Below are positions 46,286-58,947 of a DNA stretch of 64,000 nucleotides, one piece after another (positions within the stretch are counted from its first letter, which is position 1; the number at the start of each line of letters is the position of its first letter). Origin of the DNA: Phyllostachys edulis. Its lineage: Eukaryota; Streptophyta; Magnoliopsida; Poales; Poaceae. The notes beneath the pieces are model-generated. The model was not told where the DNA came from and ran no database searches. It saw only the letters and a list, made by a program, of their open reading frames with translations. Where the stretch lies: assembly GCA_036346405.1 (NCBI GenBank), contig CM070566.1, forward strand, positions 16,673,533 through 16,737,532. Reading direction: 5' to 3'. The translations under genes were made by a program, and so were the position numbers.

Positions 46286-49200
46286 TCAATATAAGGCACT
46301 AGCTCCCACTAGGAGTTGTGACTTTAAAATTTTTGGAATACCGGATAACCAATTCCCAAACATATTTGTTATACTCACAGGAGGAAATAAATTAAATGCA
46401 CATTGAACAGCCCACCATGCAAAATGTGCAAAAGGGTATTCAATAAAAAGATGTTGAATTGTTTCCTCGTTAATACAAAAACAACACTCTTTGTTTCCCC
46501 TCCAATTTCTTTTGAGTAGATTATCTTTAGTTAAACTACCCCTCTTTTGAGATAACAAAGGAATATTTTCACTTTTGATGGAATTTTAAGTGTCCAAAAA
46601 AAAGTTCTTAATGGGGACTTGAAAACTTCCAATTAGTGCCGCATAGAAAGACTGTACTGAAAAAAGCCCAGACTTATTCAAAGTCCACCTGAAAACATCT
46701 TTTTGAGAGATCAAATGTAAATTAGCAATTCTCAAAATTAACCCATTCCACGCATGTAACTTGAGCCCAATAATAGGTCTTCGAAAATAGATATTTAAAG
46801 GAGCCGTTCTCAGAATATTCGCCACTGTATCATCCTTTCGTCGTACCACATTATAAAGGATTGGATATTGACTTTTCAGTGGAGCGTCTCCTAACCAAAT
46901 ATCTTCCCAAAATCTAGTTTGCATTCCATTTTTAATCTGGAATGAACCAAAATGAAAAAATCGATCTTTGATTTTCATTAAACCTGACCAAAAATGGGAA
47001 GTTCCAGGCTTATTTACCATCTGCGAAAGACACTTCCCCCAAATATTTTCTTTTTAATATAGACTGCCATACACCGTCTTCATTAAGTAACTTAAACAAC
47101 CATTTTCCTAGTAAACTTTTATTTTTTGTGTCTAAGTTTTGAATGCCTAGGCCGCCCTGTTCTTTGAGTAAACGTAGTAAGCTCCATTTAGCAAGCCTAT
47201 ATTTTCTTTTATGACTATCACTCTACCAGTAAAATCGAGAGCGATAAAAATCTAATCTTTTGAGAACATCACTAGGAACCTCAAAAAAAGATAACATAAA
47301 TATTAGTAGACTGCTAAGCACTGAGTTAATAAGTACCAATCGTTCACCAACAGACATATTTTTTCCTTTCCAACTACTAAGCTTCCTTTCAACTCTATCC
47401 CCAACCCCTTTCCAATCACAATTCCTTAGTTTTCTGAAATGAATCGGGATACCTAAGCACCTGAAAGGAAAGGCACCTACCTCACAACCAAATAACTGAG
47501 TAAACTGTGATTCAACCTCTTTGGCAGTACCAAAACAAAAAACCTCGCTTTTGTGGAAATTAATCTTTAAACCTGATAATTGTTCAAAGACACATAGAAT
47601 AAGCTTGAGATTTTTTGCCTGTTCCAAATCATTATTCAAGAAGAGGATAGTGTCATCAGCATACTGTAATATTAACAACCCATCATCAATCAAGTGAGGA
47701 ACTACTCCCGATAAAAGACCTTCTTTAGCTCTAGAAATAAAAATGGCAAGCATGTCCACAACTAGATTAAAAAGAATTAGGGACATAGGATCACCTTGCC
47801 TAAGACCTTTCTTAGTTTGAAAAAAAGATCCAAGATCATCATTGATTTTTATTCTAACACTCCCTCTCTTAATGAAACTTTCCACCCAAGAACACCACTT
47901 AGTTGAAAAGCCTTTCATTCTCAAAGTTTGAAGTAAAAAACGACCATTTTAATTTGTCGTAAGCTTTCTCAAAGTTGATCTTGAATACTATTCCATCCAA
48001 ACTTTGTTTATATAACTTATGGATTGTTTCATGAAGGATAACATCTCCGTCAAGAATAAATCTCTCTTGCATGAACGTCGACTGGGATGATCTGACAACC
48101 TTTTGAGCTACCATAATAATTCTATTAGTAGCGACTATAGTAAAAACTTTAAAACTGACATTTAGAAGACAAATAGGTATATATTGTTGTATTTGCGTAG
48201 CATCTATTTTTTGGGGAATCAGAGTAATGGTCCCAAAATTCAAGCTAAAAAGAGGCATTGAACAAGCATGAAATTCGTGAAACATAGGCATCATGTCATG
48301 TTTAATGACTTCCCAATACACCTGATAGAACTCAGCTGGGAAGCCATCTGGACCAGGTGCTTTGTTATGTTCCATTTGAAAGATAGCTTCTTTCACCTCC
48401 TTCTCCATGAAAGGTTTTATTAGGAATTTGTTTTCAGTGTCCGAAACCTGAGGTATGTCATTCCTAAAAGAATCAATCATGGATAAATGATTAACTTCAG
48501 ACGGTCCAAACAGACCTTTATAATAGTTGGTGATATACTTTTTTAATTGTACGTCCCCCTGAATTATCCCTTTCTCTTATTCAAGCTGAAAAATTATTTG
48601 TCTTCTATGCTTACCATTCGCAATCAAATAATAATAATGTGTATTTCTATCTCCCCCCAAAAGAAATTTCGCTTTGGACCTTTGGTACCATTTAATTTCT
48701 TCTTCTCGTAACAGATGTGCCAATCTCTCATTAGCAATTTTTTTAAGGGAAAGGTCTTCATCAGACAAACTCAAAAGCTCATCTTTTTTATCAAGCTTAT
48801 CAATTATCAAGTTGAGTTCTAGCTTTTCCTTTTTATAAGTCCCATTGCTATTTTTAGCCCAACCTCGAAGATATTGTCTAAGAGATATAACCTTATACTG
48901 CCAAATTTGTAGGGCAGACTGACCTTTAACTTTCTTTTTCCACACATTAGCCACCATCTCCCTGTACCCATCCCTACACAACCAGTCTAATTCAAATTTA
49001 AATAAAGGCTGACTCCCTCTACAAGAGGCTGCTCTGTATTTAAAAGCAACAGCGTGTGATCAGACAACGACCTTTCAAGAGCATTAAATGTGACCAAAGG
49101 AAATTTATGCTCCCGGTCTGTACTCATTAACTCTATCCAGCTTTTCAAATGTTGGATTATCTAACGAATTGGCCCAAGTAAATTGTCTCACAGATAAATC

Positions 49201-49727
49201 TACTTTCCGTAAATCTAGATTATTAATCACAGTATTAAACAAAAATGGCCATCTATACTCGAAGTTATCATTATTTTTTCGCCTGCATGCCTGATAATAT
49301 TAAAATCACCCCCAACTAAAATGGGGAGAGAATTTTTCCTACAGGGATGAACTAGTTCAGTAAGGAATTTCTCCTTGAATTGGGTTTGAGTTGCACCATA
49401 AATAGCCACAAGAATCCATTGGAAGTCATCATCTCTATTTTTTAGGTGAAACTTTATATAAAAATCACCAACATCAATAGAACTAATATCAAAAACCCAA
49501 GGATCTACCCCTAAAAGAATGCCCCCAGACCGACCTTGTGGTGGAGAACAATGCCACAAAAATTCCCGTCCACCACAAAGATGGTTAAGATTAGACACAA
49601 ACAAGTCTTTTTTACCAGTTTCAAGGATGGCCACAAAATCTAAATGCTGCTCTTTAACCACTTCACAAAATTACCGATGTTTAGCCAAGTCTCCTATACC
49701 TCTGCTATTCCAAAAAAGACCTTTCAT
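46286..49727 (-). pseudogene. LINE ORF2: endonuclease, reverse transcriptase, zf-RVT
   Basis: ORF2 nicks the target and reverse-transcribes the LINE RNA. The ATG at 49,727 starts MKGLFWNSRGIGDLAKHR, then a stop. The APE-type endonuclease continues at 49,661-49,227 (LDFVAILETGKK; LVGGDFNIIRH). The RT has HNKAPGPDGFPAEFYQ (48,480-47,899), then KGLRQGDPMSLILFNLVVDM and LQYADDTILFLN with the catalytic YADD (47,924-47,223). A zf-RVT-like tail lies at 47,020-46,286 (FWEDIWLGDAPL; CCFCINEETIQHLFIEYPFA). At least four frame breaks occur. Confidence 0.88.
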
Positions 49728-50413
49728 TTTAACTGTAATTTGATTGGCATATTAAAAGGATTTTTTCCTTTCTTCTTCCCAGAGCCAGAGGCCCTTTTTT
49801 TTATATAATTTACCACAGTAAAATCATCCTCCAATAACACATCATCTAAATATGAACAAAAATGATTGAGGGCTGAGATATCACTGCTATCCTGATTCTC
49901 ATCCTCCAACTCCTCAACATCTACTATTTCTTTCTTTTTTAATCTCCCTAATTCAAGATCCTCAATATTTTTAATAATGCTAACAATCTCACTATTATCA
50001 TCTCCTAAAGAAATTCCTATGCTAGTAACTATTTCAATAACTTGCTCATCAGAACAAGACAAAAATGATAACTTATTACCAGACTTACATGGATCAAGTT
50101 CGAGGTTACGAACTTGTGCACGCCTCGTAGCCGTCTTAACCGAGTCTTCATCACCAGACTGCTTCCTCTTAATGCGTTCACTCTGTCTAGGCTCCACCGG
50201 ATCAACCATAGTGGCCCGCTTCGGCCAAAAACCCCCAGCTGACCTTGAACCTCGTGAGGGCTCCTTGCTGTGCATTTTAACTGCCATCTCCGAACTTCAT
50301 GAGGCCTCCTTGCTGTGCACTTTTACTGCCATCTCCGCCTGTCGGTTGGCCACTGGAACAACCAGTCGAGGAAGCGCCACTACATCCTTTGCTGCATCGG
50401 CATCCTAAAAGCC
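49724..50413 (-). pseudogene. LINE ORF1, C-terminal part
   Basis: A charged C-terminal segment (from MAVKMHSKEPSRGSRSAGGF at 50,287) contains RQSERIKRKQSG and acidic stretches (VEELEDENQDSSD). It ends SGKKKGKNPFNMPIKLQLK at TGA (49,724-49,726). It joins the portion at 56,169-58,413 when the Gypsy element is discounted. The stop overlaps the ORF2 start. Confidence 0.75.
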
Positions 50414-50418
50414 CTCCC

Positions 50419-52788
50419 TGTAACACCCCAGCTCAACAATGAGCCTAGAATGCTACTAAAATAAAATTAAACAATACTACTAAGACCATTTACCAAACTT
50501 TTCAGCAGAACCTCCTTTGTATAGTTAACTATACAGAGGTTTCAGCAATTAAATATAACATTAATAATAATTCAATATCCAAATTCATCCAAGCATGCAA
50601 GATAGTCTATTCCGATAACACAATAATAAGCATAATCCAAATTAGCTAATCTCATTATTACAAATAAGACAAAGCATTCAACTAAGGCTATGAGTGAATC
50701 TCAATCGGTTTGCTTATTTATAGAGTATGAACTAAATGATAATCTTCCTTTAGGATGAATGGTAGTGAGTGCATTCCAACAAAACTACTCCCTCCCATGC
50801 ATGCCGTTCTTGCCTGTGGTACCTAAAACACAACAAAGCAAGGGTGAGTCTAATGACTTAGCAAGTATCTATAAAGAAGCATTAAACACACAGATATGGC
50901 ATCAACATGTCAAAAGAAACATTACACTAAAAATAACTCCCATGCTTATGTAATGCAAACATGCAATGCATCTTTTAAACTTTATCTCTTTTCGTATTTT
51001 ACCGGTAATGCGGGGTATACAACCGTCGATATATACCCTTGCTCGCACTTCTCCGCACAGGACCAAGAGCCTATACTCCATGAGTATAGGATTCATTGCC
51101 CATCATCTTCATGATGGGGACCTCTTCAATGCCCACATTCTACGAATGTGGGTACCTAAGCCCGCCATTTACATGACAGGACCTCAATCAGATATACTTG
51201 GTCACCACGTGACCAAGTCTCGATATCTTTCAAGATATGCGTATGTACTATGACCCTATCTTTCATACATATGAATCATCAAGTACATACCACAACTTCA
51301 GATCTCACATAGCATGTAAGGCATTAACAACATACATAGAAAAGCTTTAGCCATAAACATGCATTCACCAAATTCTACTCATATTCATCACACTGTCATC
51401 CATGTATGACTAACATGAGTAAACGCAAGCAATCACATCAAACAATCATAATTGTGCTACAAATAGGATACTTGCCTCAACCGTGCGGAAACGATAGACG
51501 CGAAGAGGACGCTGCCCCTGGGACCAATCCCCCACCTGAACATAATTATGAACCAAGCTAAGACAACCATACTGGACCAAAGACATAATTAATAGCTCAA
51601 ACGAAAAAAACCAAACTCTCAAGCGCCTTCCAAACGTCCCACTTCTAACGATCGATCTGTCCCCTCTGTGGACAATCAACTTATAAAAATCATAACTTTC
51701 ACTAAATGGGTCCAAATAAGGTGTTCTAGGACTTTATGGAAAGGTAATTAAATTCCCCAACTAAAACTAGTTGGGGGGCCCTTCTGAATCGGCCATCTAA
51801 AACCCCTACCAAGCCAAATTAAAAGACATCAATTTTCACGTCGGGTTCTCTGGACAGTACACTAAAACCACCATAACTTTTACTACGAGCGTCCAAATCT
51901 TGCGTTCTTTAGATTTCTGGAAAGGTATGGAAATTACCTACATTTTTCATTATATCTAGATCCTCTAATGTCTTCTTTAACTAATGGCTTAATCCAGTTT
52001 TCTACAAACTGTCAGAAAACTGACAGATTAACAGGACAGCGACACTAAAGAATTTATAACTCGCTGACCGTTAATCGGATTTGGGCGTTCTTGGCGGCCA
52101 TGGAAAGCTAAGGACAATACACAACTATATCTAACAGATGGGATCCATGTAATCTGCCTCTAAAGACATCAAAACCGCCGTTCAGCCTACTGGACAGAAT
52201 GGGATCTACACAACCGGTATTGCTAAAACAACAAGTTAAACATCTAATCGACGGGAAACGAAGATTACCCTCGAAGAGCAGCTGAAGATCACGAGCTCCC
52301 GCTAGTGATCCCTCTTCCTTCTCTTCTTCCCCCCTTCTCTTCCTTCCTCTTTGGCCAGCCACCACACCACACCCTCTTCTCCTTCCACGCGGCCAGCAGC
52401 AGGGAGCTCCAAAGGCACCAATGGCAGGTCGGCTTCCAAGGGAGATGAAGCATCTTGGGGAGGGGGAGAGGAGAGGTTGAGGCGCAAGGGAGAGGAGAGG
52501 TTAGGGGCGGCGGCTTGAAGGTGGGGAGGGGGGCTAGGGTTTGAGCCGCCCCCCCTAAGGCCTTGGCCGGCCTCCCCTTGGGCCTTGCGGCTAGCCCACT
52601 AATGGGCCTCCCGGCGATAGCCCGAGGCCCAGGTTGTCTCACAATTGTGAAACCCCCCCCCCTCGTTGGCTGCTTAATTGATTAATTCCCAAAGGGTCCA
52701 TCCCCTAAATCGACATCTAAACAGTCATTCTTTTAACTCAAATTAATTCTCTCCTGGAAGTCCTTTTGAATACTTTTGGGGTATTACA
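50419..52788 (-). repeat. 3' LTR of the Gypsy element, 2370 bp
   Basis: TG...CA ends on the minus strand (TGTAATACCCC ... GGGGTGTTACA). The shared part matches the truncated 5' LTR at roughly nine bases in ten by eye (for example around 51,960-52,250 versus 55,330-55,620). Confidence 0.9.
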
Positions 52789-52872
52789 TTCTACCCCCCT
52801 TAAAATGAATTTGACCCTGAATTCTAACCACGCTTGCGCCAAAGTATAATCACAGCTAACACTGAATCAACA

Positions 52873-54140
52873 TTAACACGTACATGTTGTGAATAACTCT
52901 GGATAATGCTCGCGCATGCGAGACTCCAATTCCCAGGTGGCCTCTCTCTCTGTCTGCTGCGACCAAAGCACCTTGACGTACTTTAAAGTTTTGTTTCTCA
53001 ACGCCTTTTCGATCTTTCCGAATTTGTAATCGCTTGGACTCAAATGATGATCTCGCTCAATGGTTAAAGGTTCTAGTGGAACGTGATGCTCCGGATCTCG
53101 CATGTACTTTCTCAACATGGATACATGAAAAACATTATGCACTCCTCGCATGGACTTTGGAAGGTCCAAGCGGTATGCCAGCTTCCTGATCCGAGCCAAG
53201 ATCGTGAAAGGCCCAACGTACCTTGGGCTAAGCTTCTCTTTGGTACCAAACCTTACCACACCTTTGGTGGGTGATACTCTCAAGAGCACCTGATCCCCCA
53301 CCACAAACTCCAAATCCCTTCTCCTCACGTCAGCATAGCTTTTTTGCCTGCTCTGGGCTGCTAAAAGATTCTGTCTCACCAAGGCCACTCGTTCAACTAT
53401 CTTTTGGACCCAATCCGGGCCCAAAACTGCCTTCTCACCCACCGCTTCCCAGCAAAGGGGTGACCTGCAATTACGCCCATACAGAACCTCGAACGGTGCG
53501 GCTTTAATACTTGAATGGTAGCTGTTATTGAAGCAAATTCCGCCAATGACAACTGATCCTCCCAACTACCCTTCTAGGACAAAACACAGGACCGCAACAT
53601 GTCCTCCAAGGTCTGAATGGTGCGCTCTGACTGTCCATCTGTCTGTGGATGAAATGCTGTACTCAGACGGAGCTGGGTGCCCAGTGCACTCTGCAAACTC
53701 TTCCAAAACTTAGATACAAACTTGGCATCTCTGTCAGAAATTATGGTCTTTGGCACACCATGCAATCTCACAATCTCCCGCACATAGATAGGAGCCAAGT
53801 CGTTTGCTGAGTGGGTCGTGCGGATAGGAATAAAGTGCATCGATTTGCTGAATCGATCCACTATCACCCAAACTGCGTCCTTTCCTCGCGGTGATCGAGG
53901 TAACGCGACTACAAAGTCCATGGAGATATCATCCCAAGGCCATTGAGGGACCTCCAATGGCTGCAATAACCCTGCAGGACGCTTATGTTCTGCCTTCACT
54001 TGCTGACAAACACCACAAGAGGCTACATAATTAGCAATGTCTACTTTCATTCTTTTCCACCAGAAGTTCTGCTTTAAATCCCGGTACATCTTCGTCTCAC
54101 CTGGATGAACGGTATAAGGGGTGCGATGTGCCTCCCTCAA
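52873..54140 (-). pseudogene. Gypsy integrase with chromodomain-like C-terminus
   Basis: The H-C zinc region reads HPGETKMYRDLKQNFWW...CGVCQQVK. The catalytic core has SMDFVVALPRSPRGKDAVWV, ISDRDAKFVSKFWKSL and HPQTDGQSERTIQTLED. After a frame break near 53,570 it continues FEVLYGRNCRSPLCW, GDQVLLRVSP and LSPRYVGPFTILARI. The tail YVKVLWSQQTEREATWELES is the chromodomain-like motif that guides chromoviruses to heterochromatin. One frame break and the lost gag make it inactive. Confidence 0.9.
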
Positions 54141-54316
54141 GATGTCATCCTTAACCCCCGCCTTCTAAGGCACACAAAGGCGACCCTTAAATCGCAATGC
54201 TCCAGACCCATCCAAACTGAAATCCCTTCCTTGCCCATATCCAGACACTTCCTGACCCTTTGCAATAATTGGTCACTCACAGCTTCCCGCGACCGCCTCG
54301 AATGGTGACTCTAAGA

Positions 54317-55310
54317 TCAAGCGTGTTTCGCATGAGCCGTGCCTGCATAGCAATAAGATATTCCCATGCGGTCAAAATCAGCAATTAAACAATCCAGAGT
54401 AGCAGGTGTCGCCTTGCGACTAAGAGCATCAACCACCACATTGGCCTTGCCTGGATGGTATTGAATCGTGAGATCGTAATCCTTGATCAGCTCCAACCAT
54501 CTGCGCTGCCTCAGATTCAGATCCTTCTGTGTAAAAAATGTACTTAAGGCTTTTGTGATCAGTAAAGACATCACAAGTCTCGCCATACAAATAGTGCCTC
54601 CAAAGCTTCAATGCAAACACTACAGCGGCCAACTCTAAATCATGTGTTGGGTAATTCTGCTCATGCTTCTTCACTTGTCTCGCGCGTAAGTTTAACCTTA
54701 CCATCTTGCATGAGCACACAACCCAAACCAATTTGAGAAGCGTCAGAGTAAACTGTGAAACGCTTCCTAGATTCAGAATGTTGAGAACAGAGCAAGCCAC
54801 CAGCCTTTCCTTCAAAGTCTGAAAACTGCGTTCACAATCATCATCCCATCGAAACTTCACATCCTTCTGAGTGAGCCTGGATAACGGCTTCGCAATGATG
54901 GAGAAGTCCTGCACAAAACGCCGATAATAACCTGCCATACCAAGGAAGCTTCTCACTTCTTTGACGTTGGTCGGCCTTCCCCATTCTACCACTGTGGAGA
55001 TTTTACTCGGATCAACTGATATTCCCTTATCATTGATAACATGCCCCAAGAATCCCACTTCAGACATCCAGAACTCGCACTTTTTCAGCTTGGCATAAAA
55101 CCTATTCTCTCTTAGCGCCTCCAACACCAGCCTCAGATGACGCCCATGATCTGCTTCAGTCTTCGAGTAGATCAAAATATCATCAATAAAGATGATGACA
55201 AAGTCATCCAAATACTCATGCAGCATCATGTTCATTGTCTCCATGAAAGCAGCAGGGGCATTCGTTAGTCCAAAAGACATAACTTTAAATTCAAAATGCC
55301 CATACCTTGT
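54317..55310 (-). pseudogene. Gypsy reverse transcriptase (C-terminal two thirds) and RNase H
   Basis: The sequence opens at the deletion junction with AFSTRYGHFEFKVMSFGL. Then come FVIIFIDDILIYSKTEADHG (catalytic YxDD region as FIDD), FLGHVINDKGISVDP and LGMAGYYRRFVQDFS. The RNase H-like segment has NYPTHDLELAAVVFALKLWR and DVFTDHKSLKYIF. Frame breaks occur near 54,760, 54,690 and 54,540. The RT fingers are missing. Confidence 0.88.
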
Positions 55311-55311
55311 G

Positions 55312-56163
55312 GAGAACGCTATTTTTCGTTATATCGAGATCCTCTGATTTCTTCTTTAACTAATGGCTTAATCCAGTTTTCTACAAACTGTCAGAAAACT
55401 GACAGATTAACAGGACAGCGACACTAGAGAATTCATAACTCGCTGACCGTTAAACAGATTTGGGCGTTCTTGGCAGCCATGGAAAGATAAGGACAATACC
55501 CAACTATTTCTAAGAGATGGGATCCATGGAATCTGCCTCTAAAGACATCAAAACCGCCGTTCAACCCATCGATGTAATGAGATCTACACAATCGGTATTG
55601 CTAAAACAACAAGTTAAACATCTAATCGACGGAAACGAAGGTTACCTCGACGAGCAGCTGAAGATCATGAGCTCCTGCTGGTGATCCCTCTTCCTTCTCT
55701 TCTTCCCCCCTTCTCTTCCTTCCTCTTTGGCTGGCCACCACACCACGCCCTCTTCTCCTTCGACGTAGCCAGCAGCAGGGAGCTCCAAAGGCACCAATGG
55801 CAGGTCAGCTTCCAAGGGAGATGAGGCGTCTTTGGGAGGGGGAGAGGAGAGGTTGAGGCGCATGGGAGAGGAGAGGTTAGGGGCGGCGGCTTGGAGGTGA
55901 GGAGGGGCTAGGGTTTGAGCCCCCCCCCCCACCTAAGGCCTTGGCCGGCCTCCCCTTGGGCCTTGCGGCCAGCCCACTAATGGGCCTCCCAGCGATAGCC
56001 CGAGGCCCAGGTTGTCTAACAATTGTGAAACCCCCCCTCGTTGGCTGCTTAATTGATTAATTTCCAAAGGGTCCGTCCCCTAAATCGACTTCTAAACAGT
56101 CATTCTTTTAACTCAAATTAATTCTCTCCCAGAAGTCCTTTCGAATACTTTTGGGGTATTACA
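55312..56163 (-). repeat. truncated 5' LTR of the Gypsy element
   Basis: It is homologous to 51,940-52,788 and ends abruptly in coding sequence at about 55,311. Confidence 0.88.
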
Positions 56164-56168
56164 CTCCC

Positions 56169-58413
56169 CGTCGTGAGCCTCAATATTAACAAAGTCATCA
56201 GCCTCCTTGGTAATTTTTCCAAAAGCTACTACCGCAGGTTCCATTACCACTGCCGATGGTGAGACAACACTTCTATCAACCTTGGTAATGGCTCCCAATC
56301 CCACGGGCTGCCTCATCGGCTTGACTTCAGCAGCGTCCAACCCCATTGTTTGTTCCATTAGTCGATCATCCACCACCACTGCCGAAGGTGAGACAACACT
56401 TCTATCAACCTTGGTAACAGCTTCCAAACCGATGGCCTGCCTCGTCGGTTGGACTTCAGCAACTTCCAACCCCATGGTTTGTTCCACTAGTCGATCGTCC
56501 ACTTCAAGACAATCCCCCGGCTCTTTGATATCTATGGGTAAACCGGCCAAAGCAATAGCCGTACTCTGCCCCTAATAGTTCAAAACAGATGTACCATCCT
56601 CCCATGCATTAGTCGCAAACTCCTTTCTAACCGCCCTTGGTGTCACCCAGACGGTATCCAAATGCTAAAGCCCCAAAGTATTCCCCCTAGAAAATAAGGT
56701 AGACTGTCCCTCACAGTTCACAGGAGCATGTGATTCAACATTCGAATTATTCTTCAGTCTCTTAGCATATCTAATTGTCATGTCAGCATCTTTGCCTTTG
56801 CCCGATTTATCCTCTCCCTCATGATCCTCTTGCCGAATACTATCTTCATCAACAGTATCCACCTCTCTAGATTCAACTTTGAAAAAAATATCATAAACAT
56901 ATTCTCCCACCACAATCTCTACATTTGAAGGAATGACATCTATGTCCAGAACACCCACCAGCAGCCGAACCAAATCATTCTTGCGGACATTTTCCATGTC
57001 CACTCTCATTGCTGTGCCAATGATCGATCCTATAGCACAAAGACTCAGACAATCACGAACTTCCAATGGCACTCCTACTACCTGAACCCAAACCTTTTGA
57101 AGTTGGTACTTAGGTATGGGCCTCAAGTTCCATTCCACAAATTGCAACACCACCTTATGCTGCTTTGCATGGACATCACCAATAGCCAAGCCACCATACG
57201 AAGCATATCAAGCCTAGTTGGAAAATGAACCAGAAATGCCTTTTCCCCCCTAGGTCTCCACCTGTGGCTGCCAGTTCAAAGGAATTAATCTTCTCAGCTC
57301 GGCAATCAGAAGGTCTTCAGTCAACGGATCACCAATGATCTGGACATGCCCCGTCTTATTATTTTCCTTCTTCAACTTCTTCGTCCCAGGATTTGGGATG
57401 TGATAAAACCCCAAACCATCAGCACCGAATCCACACAAATTGGCAATAGGTCATGGCATCAGCGTCAACAGACACTTATTTGCCAAATGGTCATCACCCT
57501 CAGATATATCACACATTAAAATAGCTTTGCAGTTAGCAATTCCATGCCCCTTCCCTTTGCACCGAAAGCAAACTATGTTAGAAATAGCACATGTGGAGTC
57601 GGTGTTGACCAGCAGATTGCCCCCACCGAACCGGCCACAACCCTATCCTCGGTTGCCGTCTCCAAACCTCCCACAACCATTGCTAGGTGTCCAAGGCTGA
57701 CGCTGATTAGGCAGTGAGGTACTGCCGCCAAAACCAATGACCGGGAAACCTCCCTGCCCTCTAATAACACCGCCAGGCTCAGCAGCCTAACCGCTAGCAC
57801 CACCATTGACAGAGAACTGACAAAACCTCCAAAGCCCTAGATTTGCCCACCGCCGAAACCACCAACGCCGTTGCCCTAGAGTTTCCCTCCGCCAAAACCA
57901 ACAACGCCATAACTCGAGTATTGCCCACCGCCGTTAGCCGCTAAGACCGGCTGTGTCGCTAGCAAACCGACCGCCACACCTCCACCGATCGAGGCCGACC
58001 GGTGACTCCATTGTCCAAGGATTTCCCACCACCTAAACCGCCCGGTACCACGGACTCAAGAACACGGCGCCGGTGCTACCAATGATCGGTGCCGACTACC
58101 GCCAATGATGGCGTTATCTTTGTCACTTTGCGTGACCGCCAAACATTTCGCTTGGATGACAGAGGGCTGTCACAGACGATCGCTGAACACCGGATGAAGT
58201 CCTCGACCAGCCACTAGAAGAATCTAGAGGGTTTTGACGAGAGGATTCCCAGTTCCGGCGAAACAACTTACGTAGCCAGGGTAGTCCTCTCCTACGGACA
58301 TGTGCTGAATTGGTTAACGTCAAGCACGCCACTGATGGGCTCGGCCCAATAATCTCCACTCCAACCGGATTTTGCATGGACGTGGCTCCCGGCAAAACAG
58401 CCGAGCCATGCAA
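56169..58413 (-). pseudogene. LINE ORF1: Gly-rich region, CCHC knuckle, DUF4283-like domain
   Basis: Reading down the minus strand there is a start-like MHGSAVLPGATSMQNP (58,413), then a Gly/Phe-rich stretch with several stops. A zinc knuckle CFRCKGKGHGIANC (about 57,535-57,575) follows, then FGADGLGFYHIPNPG. Next is a nucleic-acid-binding DUF4283-like part (57,189-56,665, WNLRPIPKYQLQKVWVQVVG). A variable region with a 43-residue tandem duplication (56,246-56,503) follows. ORF1 proteins coat LINE RNA. Stops at several places show decay. Confidence 0.7.
56246..56503 (-). repeat. in-frame 129-bp tandem duplication in LINE ORF1
   Basis: Copies 56,246-56,374 and 56,375-56,503 encode two versions of TKVDRSVVSPSAVVVDDRLM followed by EQTMGLDAAEVKPMRQPVGL. 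The unit length is a multiple of three, so the duplication kept the frame. Confidence 0.85.
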
Positions 58414-58446
58414 AACTTGAATGACTGGGTCCGGTTCATTTGCCTT

Positions 58447-58705
58447 TGTTGAGTAACCGTCGCTGGCGAGTCCAGTCCGAATGATTACCTCGCAGACAAG
58501 TGTAGAATCACTTAGAACAAATCAAGAACACAAGAACAGAATAAGAGATTGAAACAGAGATATGAGGGGACTTCGGGCTTCTCTTTATTGCTCTTCAATA
58601 ATGATCGATTACAATGAGGGGTCCCCTCTCCTTTATATAGACTACTAGAAACATGAGGTGTCCAATTGGGCCAGGACTCCTGGTCATGGGCTCAGTTTCC
58701 TAACA
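58447..58705 (-). repeat. 3' LTR of the right-hand Copia element, 259 bp
   Basis: On the minus strand it starts TGTTAGGAAACTGAGCCC and ends GGTTACTCAACA. A TATATAAAGG promoter motif (plus strand CCTTTATATAG, near 58,630) is followed by the expected short R/U5. Confidence 0.88.
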
Positions 58706-58947
58706 CTCCCCCTTGGACACTCGTCCAACATGTTCATATCTCGTCAAAACTCCATAAAAACCCAGTGGGAAAAATTTGGAGAAAGAGTACATGTCATGCG
58801 TTCCGTTGTGTTGCACAGATTGTCTCATCAAAAACCTTAACCGAGAAACTTCAGGAAAACTCGTCAAGGGAAAAAGAGTACAATCCAACCAATTTCATTT
58901 AATCTCCAGGATTTATTCTTTGGGTACTCGATCTTCGTGAGCAAGCT

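Larger units (their letters stand above)
50419..56163 (-). mobile_element. Gypsy chromovirus (Tekay/RIRE3-like), internally deleted
   Basis: CTCCC is duplicated at 50,414-50,418 and 56,164-56,168. On the minus strand the LTRs start TGTAATACCCCAAAAGTA. The 3' LTR (50,419-52,788) is complete. The 5' LTR (about 55,312-56,163) keeps only its first 850 bp and is fused directly to the reverse transcriptase. The rest of the 5' LTR, primer site, gag, protease and RT N-terminus are therefore lost. The purine tract AAGGGGGG lies next to the 3' LTR (about 52,794-52,801). RT, RNase H, integrase and a chromodomain-like tail remain. Confidence 0.92.
45907..58446 (-). mobile_element. L1-type LINE, interrupted by Gypsy and cut by Copia
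   Basis: The poly(A) tail is the T-run 45,907-45,914. Reading up the minus strand there is a 3' UTR, ORF2 (46,286-49,727) and ORF1 (49,724-50,413, then 56,169 to at least 58,413 across the Gypsy insertion). The 5' end is not seen: a Copia element occupies 58,447 onward, so the LINE either resumes beyond 64,000 or is truncated. LINE sequence in the window is about 6.8 kb. Multiple stops in ORF2 make it inactive. Confidence 0.85.
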
